Of a stretch of DNA of 64,000 nt, positions 7,649-16,529 are shown one piece after another; positions within the stretch are counted from its first letter, which is position 1, and every line of letters begins with the position of its first letter. The translations under genes and the position numbers were made by a program. Source of the stretch: Hydrogenophaga sp. GTDB taxonomy: Bacteria; Pseudomonadota; Gammaproteobacteria; Burkholderiales; Burkholderiaceae_C. The notes beneath the pieces were generated by a model that had not been told where the DNA came from, searched no databases, and saw nothing but the letters and a program-made list of their open reading frames with translations. The stretch spans positions 1 through 64,000 of the forward strand of contig JAUXNG010000027.1 of NCBI GenBank assembly GCA_030682835.1, in the 5' to 3' direction.

Positions 7649-8445
7649 CCACCACCAAACGCCATTTCATTGCCACCAGCGCCGCTGCCCTACTCGCACT
7701 GACCACGCTGGGCTCCACCGCCCATGCGCAGTCGGCGCTGGACAACGTGCTGAAAAGCAAACTCATCAAGATCGCCGTGCCGACCGACTTCCCGCCCTAT
7801 GGCTTCGTCGGCACCGACCTGCAGCCCCAGGGGCTGGACGTCGACGCGGCGCGCTTCATTGCGGCCAAGCTCGGCGTGCGGGTGGAACTGGTGCCGGTCA
7901 CCAGCGCCAACCGCATTCCCTACCTGCAGACGAAAAAGGCGGATCTGGTGATCTCCACCCTGGGCAAGAACCCCGAGCGCGAGAAAGTGATCGACTTCAC
8001 GGCCGCCTATTCGCCCTTCTTCCAGGCGATTTTTGCGCCCAAGTCGCTGGCCCTGACCAGCTTCGCCGACCTGGCAGGCAAGTCGATCGCGGTCACCCGC
8101 GGGGCCATCGAAGACCAGGAACTCAGCAAAGTGGTGCCCGCCACGGTGGACGTGAAGCGCTTTGAAGACAACAACGCCACCGTGTCGGCCTTCGTGGCGG
8201 GACAGGTCCAGGCCATTGCCACCGGCGCGTCCGTGGCCGACGTGATGATGAAGCGCAACCCCCAGTTGGGCGCGGAATACAAGCTGCTGCTCAAGGACAG
8301 CCCCAACTTCGTCGGCGTGGCCAAGGGTGAGGACGCGCTGCGCGACCGGGTGAGCGAAATCATCATCGCCGGCAAGAAGTCGGGCGACCTCGACACCATG
8401 GCGCGCAAGTGGCTGGGCCGCCCGGCCGGCACCCTGCCCGAGTGA
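7645..8445 (+). CDS. Amino acid ABC transporter substrate-binding protein (family 3)
   Basis: A 266-residue periplasmic protein with a signal peptide cleaved after AHA (about residue 28). The mature protein is a family-3 solute-binding fold: LIKIAVPTDFPPYGFVG, GLDVDAARFIAAKLGV, LVISTLGKNPEREKVIDFTAAY. These are typical of polar or acidic amino-acid receptors. The start ATG overlaps the GntR stop by 4 nt, giving translational coupling. Two permeases and an ATPase follow. The exact ligand cannot be read from sequence. Confidence 0.92.
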   Translation: MTTTKRHFIATSAAALLALTTLGSTAHAQSALDNVLKSKLIKIAVPTDFPPYGFVGTDLQPQGLDVDAARFIAAKLGVRVELVPVTSANRIPYLQTKKADLVISTLGKNPEREKVIDFTAAYSPFFQAIFAPKSLALTSFADLAGKSIAVTRGAIEDQELSKVVPATVDVKRFEDNNATVSAFVAGQVQAIATGASVADVMMKRNPQLGAEYKLLLKDSPNFVGVAKGEDALRDRVSEIIIAGKKSGDLDTMARKWLGRPAGTLPE

Positions 8446-8521
8446 GCCCGCACGCCGGCCGCCACCGCGCGGCCGGTACCCGCCTGCCAGCCCCCATACA
8501 ACCCTGAGCGCGCCCCGCCCC

Positions 8522-9190
8522 ATGTCCATCGAACTCGACTTTTTCGCCGTGCTCGCGCAATGGCCGCTGCTCGTCAACGGCGTGCTCTGGACGCTGGGCC
8601 TGACCGCGATCTCGGCGGTGCTGGGCCTGCTGCTGGGCATCGGCTGCGCGTGGGCGCGCCGCAGCGGCCCGCTTCCCCTTCGCTGGCTCTCGGTCGCGTA
8701 TGTGGAAGCGATCCGCAACACGCCTTTCATCGTGCAGCTGTTCTTCGTCTTCTTCGGCCTGCCCGCCGTGGGCATCAGGCTGTCTCCCGAGCTGGCCTCG
8801 GTGATCGCCATGGTGGTGAACCTGGGCGCCTACGCGGCCGAGATCGTGCGGGCGGGCATTGAAGCCACCCCGCGCGGGCAGTTCGAGGCCGCCGCCAGCC
8901 TGGCGCTGTCGCGTGTGCAGACCTTTCTGCACGTCGTGCTGCCGCCTGCACTGCGCAAGGTATGGCCCGCACTGACCAGCCAGATCATCATCGTGATGCT
9001 GGGCTCGGCCGTCTGTGGCCAGATTTCCACCCAGGAACTGAGCTACGCCGCCAACCTGATCCAGAGCCGCAACTTCCGGGCCTTCGAAGCTTTCATCGTG
9101 GCCACCGCCATCTACCTCGTGCTGTCCATGGGTGTGCGCGCGCTGCTCAACTGGGCCGGTCCGCGCTACCTGTTCGGAGGCCGGCGATGA
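8522..9190 (+). CDS. Amino acid ABC transporter permease (first)
   Basis: A 222-residue inner-membrane subunit of the HisM/GlnP class with about five membrane segments. It has the N-terminal layout WPLLVNGVLWTLGLTAISAVLG and the cytoplasmic EAA loop (EAAASLALSRVQTFLHVVLPPALR, near 125-150) that contacts the ATPase. YVEAIRNTPFIVQLFFVFF is the family's conserved segment. It lies 76 nt after the binding-protein gene and pairs with the next permease. Confidence 0.93.
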   Translation: MSIELDFFAVLAQWPLLVNGVLWTLGLTAISAVLGLLLGIGCAWARRSGPLPLRWLSVAYVEAIRNTPFIVQLFFVFFGLPAVGIRLSPELASVIAMVVNLGAYAAEIVRAGIEATPRGQFEAAASLALSRVQTFLHVVLPPALRKVWPALTSQIIIVMLGSAVCGQISTQELSYAANLIQSRNFRAFEAFIVATAIYLVLSMGVRALLNWAGPRYLFGGRR

Positions 9191-9235
9191 ACCGATCCCT
9201 GCGGCCCGCGGCCCCATTTCTGCAAGAGCACCAAC

Positions 9236-9886
9236 ATGGTTGAATTCACCCAGTGGGACATCGTCCGCAACCTCCTGCTCGCCGCCCGCTGGACGGTGAG
9301 CCTGTCGCTGATCGCCTTCCTGGGCGGCGGGCTCGTGGGGCTGGCCCTGCTGGTGGCCCGCACCGCGCGCTGGCCCGCCGCCGAGCCGCTGGTGGCCGGC
9401 TATGTGCAGCTGTTCCAGGGCACCCCGCTGCTGATGCAGCTGTTCCTGGCCTATTTCGGCCTGGCCCTGTTCGGTTTCAAGACCTCGGCCTGGACCGCCG
9501 CCGCCGTGGCGCTCACGCTCTACACCAGCGCCTTCCTGGTGGAAATCTGGCGCGGCTGCGTGGCAGCCGTGCCCAAGGGCCAGTGGGAAGCTGCGCAAAG
9601 CCTGGCCATGAGCTTTGGTGAACAGCTGCGCCATGTGATCCTGCCCCAGGCCACCCGCGTGGCCATCGCCCCCACCGTGGGCTTTCTGGTGCAGGTGGTC
9701 AAGGGAACCGCGCTGGCGTCGGTGATCGGCTTCATCGAACTGACCAAGGCCGGTACCATGATCACCAACGCCACTTTCCAGCCGTTTCTGGTCTACAGCT
9801 GGGTGGCCCTGATGTATTTCGCCCTGTGCTTCCCGGTGAGCCTGTACGCGCGCCATCTCGAAAGGAAACTCCATGCCGTCCGCTGA
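9236..9886 (+). CDS. Amino acid ABC transporter permease (second)
   Basis: A 216-residue partner of the previous permease, with the same HisQ/HisM architecture: YVQLFQGTPLLMQLFLAYF, and an EAA loop (WEAAQSLAMSFGEQLRHVILPQATR, near 115-140). Having two different permease genes implies a heterodimeric membrane channel. Its 3' end overlaps the ATPase gene by 14 nt. Confidence 0.93.
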   Translation: MVEFTQWDIVRNLLLAARWTVSLSLIAFLGGGLVGLALLVARTARWPAAEPLVAGYVQLFQGTPLLMQLFLAYFGLALFGFKTSAWTAAAVALTLYTSAFLVEIWRGCVAAVPKGQWEAAQSLAMSFGEQLRHVILPQATRVAIAPTVGFLVQVVKGTALASVIGFIELTKAGTMITNATFQPFLVYSWVALMYFALCFPVSLYARHLERKLHAVR

Positions 9887-10682
9887 CACCCTCGCCCACC
9901 CCATCGAAGCCACCCCCTTCTCGGGTCCGGCCGGCGACGACGCCGCCCGCACCATTGTCGACATCCGGCAGCTGCGCAAATCCTTCGGCAGCCTGGAAGT
10001 GCTCAAGGGCATTGATCTGCAGGTCAAGGCCGGCGAAGTGATCGCCATCATCGGCAAGAGCGGCTCGGGCAAGAGCACCCTGCTGCGCTGCATCAACGGC
10101 CTCGAGGAGTTCCAGTCCGGCAGTCTCAGCGTGGACGGCAAAGCCCTGGTGCACAGCAGCGCCGCGGCCATGCGCGAGCTGCGCCAGCGCGTGGGCATGA
10201 TCTTCCAGAACTTCAACCTGTTTCCGCATCTCAGCGTGGGCCGCAACGTGATGCTGGCGCCCAGCCTGGTGAAGAAGACCGACCCGGCCGCCGGCGCCGC
10301 ACGGGCGCGCCAGCTGCTGGAGCGGGTGGGGCTGGGCGAGAAGTTCGATGCCTTCCCCGACCAGCTCTCGGGCGGTCAGCAGCAGCGCGTGGCCATCGCG
10401 CGGGCGCTCGCCATGGAGCCCTCGGTTTTGCTGTGCGACGAAATCACGTCCGCCCTGGACCCCGAGCTGGTGGGCGAGGTGCTGCGGGTGGTGGAGACAC
10501 TCGCGGTGGAAGGCATGACCCTGCTGATGGTGACGCACGAGATGGGCTTTGCCCGCAAGGTGAGCGACCGGGTGATCTTCATGCACCAGGGCCGCGTGCA
10601 CGAGATGGGCACGCCGGCGGAGCTGTTCGGGCGCCCCCGCACACCCGAGCTGCAGCAGTTCCTGTCGACCCTGAACGACTGA
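9873..10682 (+). CDS. Amino acid ABC transporter ATP-binding protein
   Basis: A 269-residue ATPase with Walker A GKSGSGKST, signature [16 protein letters not shown], Walker B VLLCDEITSALDP and H-loop VTHEMGFA, typical of the GlnQ/HisP class. A ~25-residue N-terminal extension precedes the usual start of the fold. It is the last gene of the operon GntR-SBP-permease-permease-ATPase and faces a convergent transporter gene. Confidence 0.95.
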   Translation: MPSADTLAHPIEATPFSGPAGDDAARTIVDIRQLRKSFGSLEVLKGIDLQVKAGEVIAIIGKSGSGKSTLLRCINGLEEFQSGSLSVDGKALVHSSAAAMRELRQRVGMIFQNFNLFPHLSVGRNVMLAPSLVKKTDPAAGAARARQLLERVGLGEKFDAFPDQLSGGQQQRVAIARALAMEPSVLLCDEITSALDPELVGEVLRVVETLAVEGMTLLMVTHEMGFARKVSDRVIFMHQGRVHEMGTPAELFGRPRTPELQQFLSTLND

Positions 10683-10718
10683 GGGCAAGGCCTGCACGGC
10701 CCGCTGACGCGATCACGC

Positions 10719-11990
10719 TCAGCCCGGCCAGCCCATCCAGACCCACACCACCGCGAGCGAAGCCAGCGTCACGGGCACGCCCGCCATCGCGTGGCGTTTC
10801 CAGTCCAGGCGGACGCCCTCTTTCGCCGCCAGGTCCGCCACGATCAGGTTGGCGATGGAGCCCACCAGCAGCAGGTTGCCCGCGAAGGTGCTGACCAGCG
10901 CCAGCAGCACTCCCGCCTGTTGCGGGTCGGCACCCAGGTGCGGCAGCAGCAGCATCACGGCGGGCACGTTGGACACCAGGTTCGACAGCATCGCCCCCAC
11001 CACCAGCAGCGGCCCCGGCTGCGTCAGCGCCACACCCTGGGCCGCCAGCCAGACCACCGCCTCAGCCGCCAGCCCGGTCTGGGCAAAGGCGTGGTTGACG
11101 ATGAACAGGCCCATGAACAGCAGCAGCAAAGGCCAGTCCACAAGGCCCATCACCTCGGCCGAGTGCAGGCGCCGGCTCAGCAGCAGCACGCCTGCGCCCA
11201 CCAGCGCGGCCAGCTCGCGCGGCCAGTCGGTGAAGAGCAGCACGCCCATCAGCGCCAGGGCCACCGCCAGGCCCTTGGTGGTCTGCCAGCGGTCAAACGC
11301 GGGGCCGTCGGGCGGCTGCGCTTCGCGTTGCGGATGGCTCAGCGGGCTATGTGCCGGCTGGCGCCCGGCACCCGGGCAGAATGCCAGCCACAGCCAGAGC
11401 AGTCCCAGGGACAGCAGCACCGGCCCGATCGCCTGGCGCACATAGGGTCCGAACGGCAGCTGCAGCACCGAGCCGATCAGCATGTTCTGCGGGTTGCCGA
11501 TCAGCGTGGCGGCCGATCCGATGTTGGCCGCGCAGGCCAGGCCCAGCAGGAAGGGCACTGGGTCCAGCCCGCGCCGCAGGCACAGCCGCGCCACCACGGG
11601 CGTCATGGCCAGGCAGATGATGTCGTTGGAGAAGATGGCCGACAGCGCGCCCGCCACCGCGATCAGCGCCGCCAGCAGGCCCGCGCGCGGCAGTGGCAGC
11701 GCCCCCACGCGGCGCGTGACCTTGGTGTAGAAGCCGCCCAGGCGCATCTGCGCCGACACCACCATGAAGGCGAACAGCAGCACGATGGTGGGCAGGTCCA
11801 CCGAGCGGGCCGCTTCCTCCAGCGGCATGCCACTGAGGGCCATCACCGCGATGGCGCCCAGCAGCGCCACGCCCGAGCGGTCGAGCTTCAGGCGCGGCAG
11901 CCCGCCCAGGAACATGCCCAGGTACACCGTGGCGAACACGGCGACGATGCCCCAGTCGGTGGCGGTGAGCGTTGTGGAGGCGGCGGGCAT
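10719..11990 (-). CDS. SLC13/ArsB-like anion transporter
   Basis: A 423-residue integral membrane protein with about 11 hydrophobic segments. Two conserved re-entrant-type motifs mark the ion-transporter superfamily: AIFSNDIICLAMTPVVARL with AATLIGNPQNMLIG, and SNLVSNVPAVMLLLP near the C-terminus. Relatives carry dicarboxylates, sulfate, arsenite or Na+/H+. The gene stands alone, so the substrate is open. A loop near 225-240 is Pro/Gly-rich. Confidence 0.75.
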   Translation of the reverse strand: MPAASTTLTATDWGIVAVFATVYLGMFLGGLPRLKLDRSGVALLGAIAVMALSGMPLEEAARSVDLPTIVLLFAFMVVSAQMRLGGFYTKVTRRVGALPLPRAGLLAALIAVAGALSAIFSNDIICLAMTPVVARLCLRRGLDPVPFLLGLACAANIGSAATLIGNPQNMLIGSVLQLPFGPYVRQAIGPVLLSLGLLWLWLAFCPGAGRQPAHSPLSHPQREAQPPDGPAFDRWQTTKGLAVALALMGVLLFTDWPRELAALVGAGVLLLSRRLHSAEVMGLVDWPLLLLFMGLFIVNHAFAQTGLAAEAVVWLAAQGVALTQPGPLLVVGAMLSNLVSNVPAVMLLLPHLGADPQQAGVLLALVSTFAGNLLLVGSIANLIVADLAAKEGVRLDWKRHAMAGVPVTLASLAVVWVWMGWPG

Positions 11991-12032
11991 GGCAGGCAGG
12001 GAGGGAAACCCGGCATCGTAGCGCTGCCCGCG

Positions 12033-12055
12033 AAAAAGCCGCCCGCAGGCGGCTT
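12033..12055 (-). terminator. Intrinsic terminator after the MBL gene
   Basis: On the minus strand AAGCCGCC (12055-12048) pairs with GGCGGCTT (12043-12036) over a 4-nt loop, and a run of T (12037-12033) follows. It lies 23 nt past the stop of the metallo-beta-lactamase-fold gene. Confidence 0.75.
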
Positions 12056-12077
12056 CAGAAGTGGGGGCAAGAAGGAC

Positions 12078-13067
12078 TCAGCTCTGCAGCGCAGCCCACA
12101 TTTCCTTGTCGCGCTCTGCCGTCCAGATGCGCGGGTTCTTGATGCCGCTGGCCTCGTCGTACGCGCGGCTCACGTCGAAGGGCAGGCAGTGTTCGTAGAT
12201 GAACACGTGGCCGAACACCGGGTCCATGCTCTTGCGGGTGTGGGCCATGGCGGTCTTGAGGTCCATGCCGGCGGCGGCGGCTTCCTTGCCGGCCTGGAAC
12301 AGGGTGGTGACCCAGCGCTGGGTGTAGTCCAGCGCCTTGTTCACGTCGGCATTGCCCTTCATGGCTTCGCCGCGGCCGGGCACGATGAACTCGGCGTTCA
12401 GCGCGCGCAGGGCTTCGAGCGTGGCGGGCCACTCTTCGAGCTGCGCGTCGCCGGTGTAGACGCCGGCCTCGTACTCCACCAGGTCGCCGCTGAACAGCAC
12501 TTTTTCTTCTTCCACCCAGGCAATCGTGTCGCCGCGGGTGTGACCGTAGCCAGGGCTCCAGATCTGCACGTTCACGCCGCCGAGGTCGATGATGAGCTTG
12601 CCGGGCACTTCGCCCTTGGTGGCGTCGCCGCCGCCAATGACCATGGTCGGCCAGGTGAGGCCAGGCACCGAGTCGGCGCCGCGGAACAGGCGCGGGAAGC
12701 GCTCCATCTCGCTCTGCATGTCTTGCGCGCCGCGTTCCTGGATCAGTTCCAGCGTGCCCTGGCTGGCGATGATTTCGGTGGCGCCCTCGGCCGCGTAGGC
12801 GCTGGCACCCAGCACGCGCACGGCGTGGTAGTGGGTCAGCAGCACGTATTTGATGGGCTTGTCCGACACGGTGCGGATCTGCTTGATCAGGTCGCGCGCC
12901 ATGGCCGGGGTGGCCGTGGCGTCGCTGACCATGATGTACTTCTCGCCAATGATCACGCCGGAGTTCGGGTCGCCCTCGGCGGTGTAGGCCCAGCAATGCG
13001 GGCTGAGCTGTTCAAAGGTGATCTTTTTGTCTTCCAGGTCGGCCTGGGAAGCGAAGGCTTTGCTCAT
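12078..13067 (-). CDS. MBL-fold protein with an altered metal site
   Basis: A 329-residue metallo-beta-lactamase-fold protein. The usual HxHxDH motif reads H79-Y-H81-A-V83-R84, so the second-site Asp and His are gone. The later ligands H176 (GYGHTRGD) and D195 (FSGDLV) remain, but the C-terminal PGHG His is Arg232 (VPGRGE). The first metal site (H79, H81, H176) is thus complete, and the second is missing three ligands. The start is ATG at 13067, with GGAGA upstream. An operator-like inverted repeat and a TetR gene lie just upstream, suggesting regulated expression. The substrate is unknown. Confidence 0.8.
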   Translation of the reverse strand: MSKAFASQADLEDKKITFEQLSPHCWAYTAEGDPNSGVIIGEKYIMVSDATATPAMARDLIKQIRTVSDKPIKYVLLTHYHAVRVLGASAYAAEGATEIIASQGTLELIQERGAQDMQSEMERFPRLFRGADSVPGLTWPTMVIGGGDATKGEVPGKLIIDLGGVNVQIWSPGYGHTRGDTIAWVEEEKVLFSGDLVEYEAGVYTGDAQLEEWPATLEALRALNAEFIVPGRGEAMKGNADVNKALDYTQRWVTTLFQAGKEAAAAGMDLKTAMAHTRKSMDPVFGHVFIYEHCLPFDVSRAYDEASGIKNPRIWTAERDKEMWAALQS

Positions 13068-13113
13068 GGGGGTCTCCGGTGTGGGGTGGGCGCAATGTTC
13101 CAATTTTACCTAA

Positions 13114-13129
13114 ACGAAATGAGTTTCGT
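13114..13129. promoter_or_regulatory. Candidate TetR operator before the MBL gene
   Basis: ACGAAA-TGAG-TTTCGT is a perfect 6-bp inverted repeat with matching CC/GG bases farther out. It is 47 nt upstream of the MBL-fold start and close to the 3' end of the TetR gene on the same strand. Its position suits repression of the MBL promoter. Confidence 0.45.
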
Positions 13130-13186
13130 AATGGTGAATATCAAAACCCCTGATTTTCCGCCGGTGGAACCTCGCGTCAAGTGGCG

Positions 13187-13786
13187 TCAGGCGGCCAGCC
13201 CACGCTCCAGCACGGCCACCACCTCGTCGGCAAAGGCCTGGTAGCTCATGGCGCCGCCGGGGCGCAGCCAGGTGAAGGTCCAGTTGATCATGCCGAACAG
13301 CATCATGGTGATGGCGGTCTGGTTGCCCGCGTTCACGCGCTCGGGGTAGGCGCGGCGCAGAAAGCGCGTGAAGGCGGCCACCACGTCGCGCTGGCGGTTG
13401 AGGATGAGTTCGCGCTGCGCATCACCGAGGAATTTCGTGTCCGACACCAGCGCCACGTGGCGCGTGGCCGAGTCTTCGTACTCATCCAGAAAGGCGCGCA
13501 CCAGCTCGCTCAGCGCGTCGCGCTCGCTCAGGTTCTTGCGCTGCGCCCGCGCCTCGGATTCGCCGATGAGCGCGAGCAGGCGCTGGGTGTAGCGGTCCAG
13601 CAGGTCGAACAGAATCGCTTCCTTGCTTTCGTAATAGTGGTACAGCCGCGCCTTGCTGGTGCCGCAGGCGGTGGCGATGTCGTTCATGCTGGCCGCGGGA
13701 AAGCTCTGGCTGGCAAAGCACTGCGCAGCCACGTCGAGGATTTCGTCGCGCTTGAGGTCGTGAGAGGCGGATTTGGGGCGGGCCAT
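13187..13786 (-). CDS. TetR family transcriptional regulator
   Basis: A 199-residue protein. The N-terminal TetR helix-turn-helix (about 10-55) reads ILDVAAQCFASQSFPAASMN and CGTSKARLYHYYESKEAIL. The C-terminal helical domain binds an inducer of unknown type. I start it at MARPK (13786); an ATG five codons earlier (13801) is possible, and neither has a clear ribosome binding site. It is transcribed toward the MBL-fold gene, whose promoter carries an inverted repeat. The pair probably forms a small regulatory module. Confidence 0.88.
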   Translation of the reverse strand: MARPKSASHDLKRDEILDVAAQCFASQSFPAASMNDIATACGTSKARLYHYYESKEAILFDLLDRYTQRLLALIGESEARAQRKNLSERDALSELVRAFLDEYEDSATRHVALVSDTKFLGDAQRELILNRQRDVVAAFTRFLRRAYPERVNAGNQTAITMMLFGMINWTFTWLRPGGAMSYQAFADEVVAVLERGLAA

Positions 13787-13852
13787 CAGGAGATTGTCCA
13801 TGGAGATCGCCCAACCCCGCGCCGCGCCTTCGGTGCGCTACCGCAGAAACGG

Positions 13853-14311
13853 TCACGACCGCAGCGACTCCTGCGGTGACAAGGCGCGCCCGCGCCCGGG
13901 CAGCAGCCAGTCGCCGTACCCCAGCACGCCGCGCAGCAGCCTCCCGCTGGCGAGCGTGGCCTTGAGCAGTGCCTGTCCGAGGTCACGTGCAGGCTGCGCC
14001 ACCTCGCGGGCGAAACGCCCGGGCGCCGGCTGCGCCACCTCTGCCGCGCTGCACACCCAGCGCACGGGCTGCGCCGGGTAGCCTTCCAGCACCGCGCGGG
14101 TGCCTGCGGGCAGGTGCAGGGTGTCGCCCGCGGCCAGAAAATGATCGCCGTGCGGTCCGCCCCGGTCCAGCGTGAGCCACACCCGTCCCTGCACGATGTG
14201 CAGCTGTCGCGGCTGGGCTGCGTGCAAGGTGAGCGCGCGGTGCGGGGCCAGCTCTTTCGCCGGCAGGTCGTCGGATGCAGGAAAAATGGGGGCAGCGGCG
14301 GCGCGTCTCAT
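13853..14311 (-). CDS. DUF2917 domain protein
   Basis: A 152-residue protein with a cupin-like DUF2917 core (about 25-90): LTLHAAQPRQLHIVQGRVWLTLD, HGDHFLAAGDTLHLPAG. The start is ATG at 14311, with GAGGAG 6-8 nt upstream. It is divergent from a LysR regulator, a pairing common in Burkholderiales, so the LysR protein probably controls it. The function is unknown. Confidence 0.75.
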   Translation of the reverse strand: MRRAAAAPIFPASDDLPAKELAPHRALTLHAAQPRQLHIVQGRVWLTLDRGGPHGDHFLAAGDTLHLPAGTRAVLEGYPAQPVRWVCSAAEVAQPAPGRFAREVAQPARDLGQALLKATLASGRLLRGVLGYGDWLLPGRGRALSPQESLRS

Positions 14312-14430
14312 GGGGTTACTCCTCAGACAGGAACGGCTTGTTCCGTGCATCAATGATCAGCCGCCACGCCCATGAGGTCCAATGAAAACGGGTTAGGCTA
14401 TTCATTCTCCTTTCGCATCAATCACCGCTC

Positions 14431-15480
14431 ATGCAGCTCACCAGCCGTCACCCCCGTACCCGGCCCATCGGCGCCGGCCATCTGCGCGCCTTTGAGGCGG
14501 TGTCGCGGCACCTGAACTTTCGCGCAGCGGCTGAAGAACTGTCGCTCACGCAGAGCGCGGTGAGCCGGCAGATACAGGCGCTGGAAGACGAGGTCGGCGC
14601 CGCCCTCTTCCTGCGGCACACCCGCGCGGTGGAGCTCACCAGCGCCGGCTCGCAACTGCTGCGCGCGGCCGGCAGCGCGCTGGAGCGCATCGATGCGGCG
14701 GTACGGCAGATCCGCCAGAGCGCGGGCCGCAAGAGCGTGTCCATCACCACCTGGGCCTCATTCGCCTCGATGTGGCTCATTCCGCGGCTGGAGGCTTTTC
14801 AGCGCGAACACCCGGACATCGACATCCGCATCGACGCGTCCGACGTGGCGGTGGACCTGGCCACCGCCGATGTCGACCTGGCCCTGCGCTACGCCGTGCC
14901 GCAGGCCGTGGCACCGGGCGCGCTGCGCCTGTTTGGCGAGCAGCTGACCCCCGTGGCCAGCCCCTGGCTGCTGAAAGACCGGCTGCTGGCGCAGATGGCC
15001 GACCTGGCCCACTTCTCCCTCATCGAAGCCGGCGACGCGCACCGCACGCGCCACTTGGAATGGCTGACATGGCAACGCTGGCTGGACGAATTCGGCGCTG
15101 TGCACGACGCATCTGCCGCGCCAGCCGGGCGGCTGCGAACCACCGCCAGAACACCAGCCGTGCGCAAGGCGCTGTCACCCCAGCGCTGGCTGTACTTCAA
15201 CTACGCCCACCAGATCGTGCAGGCGGCCATCAGCGGGCAGGGCGTGGCGCTGGCACGCCTGCCCCTGGTGGCCGACAGCCTGGCCAGCGGCGCACTGGTG
15301 GAGCCGCTGCCGCAGTACCGGCTGAACTCGCCGCTGGTTTACTGGCTGCTCGTCGCGCCCCGCAGCGCCCTGCGGCCGGAGGTGAAAGCCTTCTGCAGCT
15401 GGCTGATGCAGCAGGCGGCGGAGACCCGCCAGGCCATTGGCGACGTGCCCGACCCGGACACGGTGGACCATCTGGACTAG
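14431..15480 (+). CDS. LysR family transcriptional regulator (GcvA-like)
   Basis: A 349-residue protein. The N-terminal helix-turn-helix (about 18-80) reads LRAFEAVSRHLNFRAAAEEL and LTQSAVSRQIQALEDEVGAA. The C-terminal periplasmic-binding-like effector domain (about 105-305) is of the GcvA subgroup. It is divergent from the DUF2917 gene across 119 bp, where LysR proteins normally bind. The C-terminus is ~25 residues longer than the effector domain. Confidence 0.88.
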   Translation: MQLTSRHPRTRPIGAGHLRAFEAVSRHLNFRAAAEELSLTQSAVSRQIQALEDEVGAALFLRHTRAVELTSAGSQLLRAAGSALERIDAAVRQIRQSAGRKSVSITTWASFASMWLIPRLEAFQREHPDIDIRIDASDVAVDLATADVDLALRYAVPQAVAPGALRLFGEQLTPVASPWLLKDRLLAQMADLAHFSLIEAGDAHRTRHLEWLTWQRWLDEFGAVHDASAAPAGRLRTTARTPAVRKALSPQRWLYFNYAHQIVQAAISGQGVALARLPLVADSLASGALVEPLPQYRLNSPLVYWLLVAPRSALRPEVKAFCSWLMQQAAETRQAIGDVPDPDTVDHLD

Positions 15481-15574
15481 AAAACCGGCGCCGCGGCCCG
15501 GCCCCCAGTGCGTGACAGGGGTCACGTGGCCGCCTGTGCTGAAATAGCGCCCCTCTCTCATCGCCTCCGCCTGC

Positions 15575-16492
15575 ATGCGCGCTTCCAACCACCACCCGTC
15601 CGGCAACCTGCGCAGCATCGTGGCCATGCTGGTGGCGGTGGGCTTCTTTGCGCTGATGGACGCGGTGCTCAAGGCCTTGTCGGCGCGCTACCCGGTGCTG
15701 CAGATCGCCGCGTTGCGGGGGGCCACCGCGCTGCCGCTGGTGGTGGCGTACATCACCTGGCGCGGTGCCTGGCACACGGTGACGCGCATCCGCTGGCCGC
15801 TGCACCTGCTGCGCGGGGTGCTGGGCATCACCATGCTGGCGCTGTTCACACTGGGTGTGCACGAGCTGCCGCTGTCCGCCGCCTACACGCTGTTCTTCAT
15901 CTCGCCGCTGCTGATCACGCTGCTGTCGGTGCCGGTGCTCAGGGAGCGCGTGCCGCCGGCTCACTGGTGGGCCATTGCCGGTGGCTTCGTCGGGGTGCTG
16001 ATCGCGCTGCGGCCCAGCGGCGGCGATCTGCAGGCAGGCCTGGTGACCACGGGCGGCCTGTCCGTGCTGGGTGCGGCACTGTGCTACGCCGTCACGGCCG
16101 TGACCGGGCGGCTGGTCAGCCGCACCGACAGCAGTGAAAGCGTGGTGCTGTCGATGATGCTGATGATGGCCCTGGGCGCCGGCGCCCTGGCCGCCCCGCA
16201 GTGGGTGGCGATACAGCCTGGCGACGGCTGGCTGCTGCTGGCTCTGGCCATCACCGGCTTCGGCGGCCAGCTGGCCATCACCGAGGCATTTCGCCACGGG
16301 CAGGCCTCTGCCGTGGCGCCGTTTGAATACAGCGCCCTCGCCTGGGGGCTGGGGCTGGACTGGCTGATCTGGCAGAGCTTGCCGGCGTCCCACACCTGGC
16401 TGGGTGCCGCCATCATCATCGGCAGCGGGCTGTATGTGGTGCGGCGCGAGAAGCGCATCACCGAGCTGCACGCCAACGCCGAGCACCCCTGA
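15575..16492 (+). CDS. EamA/DMT family transporter
   Basis: A 305-residue inner-membrane protein with about ten membrane segments in two EamA repeats (about 12-145 and 160-290). It shows the usual motifs ALRGATALPLVV, LSAAYTLFFISPLLITLLSV and PFEYSALAWGLGLDWLIW. Members export amino acids, nucleotides or other metabolites; the substrate is unknown. It follows the LysR gene by 95 nt and may be read with it. Confidence 0.88.
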   Translation: MRASNHHPSGNLRSIVAMLVAVGFFALMDAVLKALSARYPVLQIAALRGATALPLVVAYITWRGAWHTVTRIRWPLHLLRGVLGITMLALFTLGVHELPLSAAYTLFFISPLLITLLSVPVLRERVPPAHWWAIAGGFVGVLIALRPSGGDLQAGLVTTGGLSVLGAALCYAVTAVTGRLVSRTDSSESVVLSMMLMMALGAGALAAPQWVAIQPGDGWLLLALAITGFGGQLAITEAFRHGQASAVAPFEYSALAWGLGLDWLIWQSLPASHTWLGAAIIIGSGLYVVRREKRITELHANAEHP

Positions 16493-16529
16493 CTGGCCGC
16501 CTGACCAGCCGGATGCTCGCCGGCTGGCT

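Noticed and set aside
8363-10246. 627-codon minus-strand frame opposite the ABC permeases
   Set aside because: Shadow of three certain genes on the other strand.
10791-13244. 817-codon plus-strand frame across two minus-strand genes
   Set aside because: Spans the antisense of the SLC13-like and MBL genes and is Gln/His/Arg-rich with no domain.
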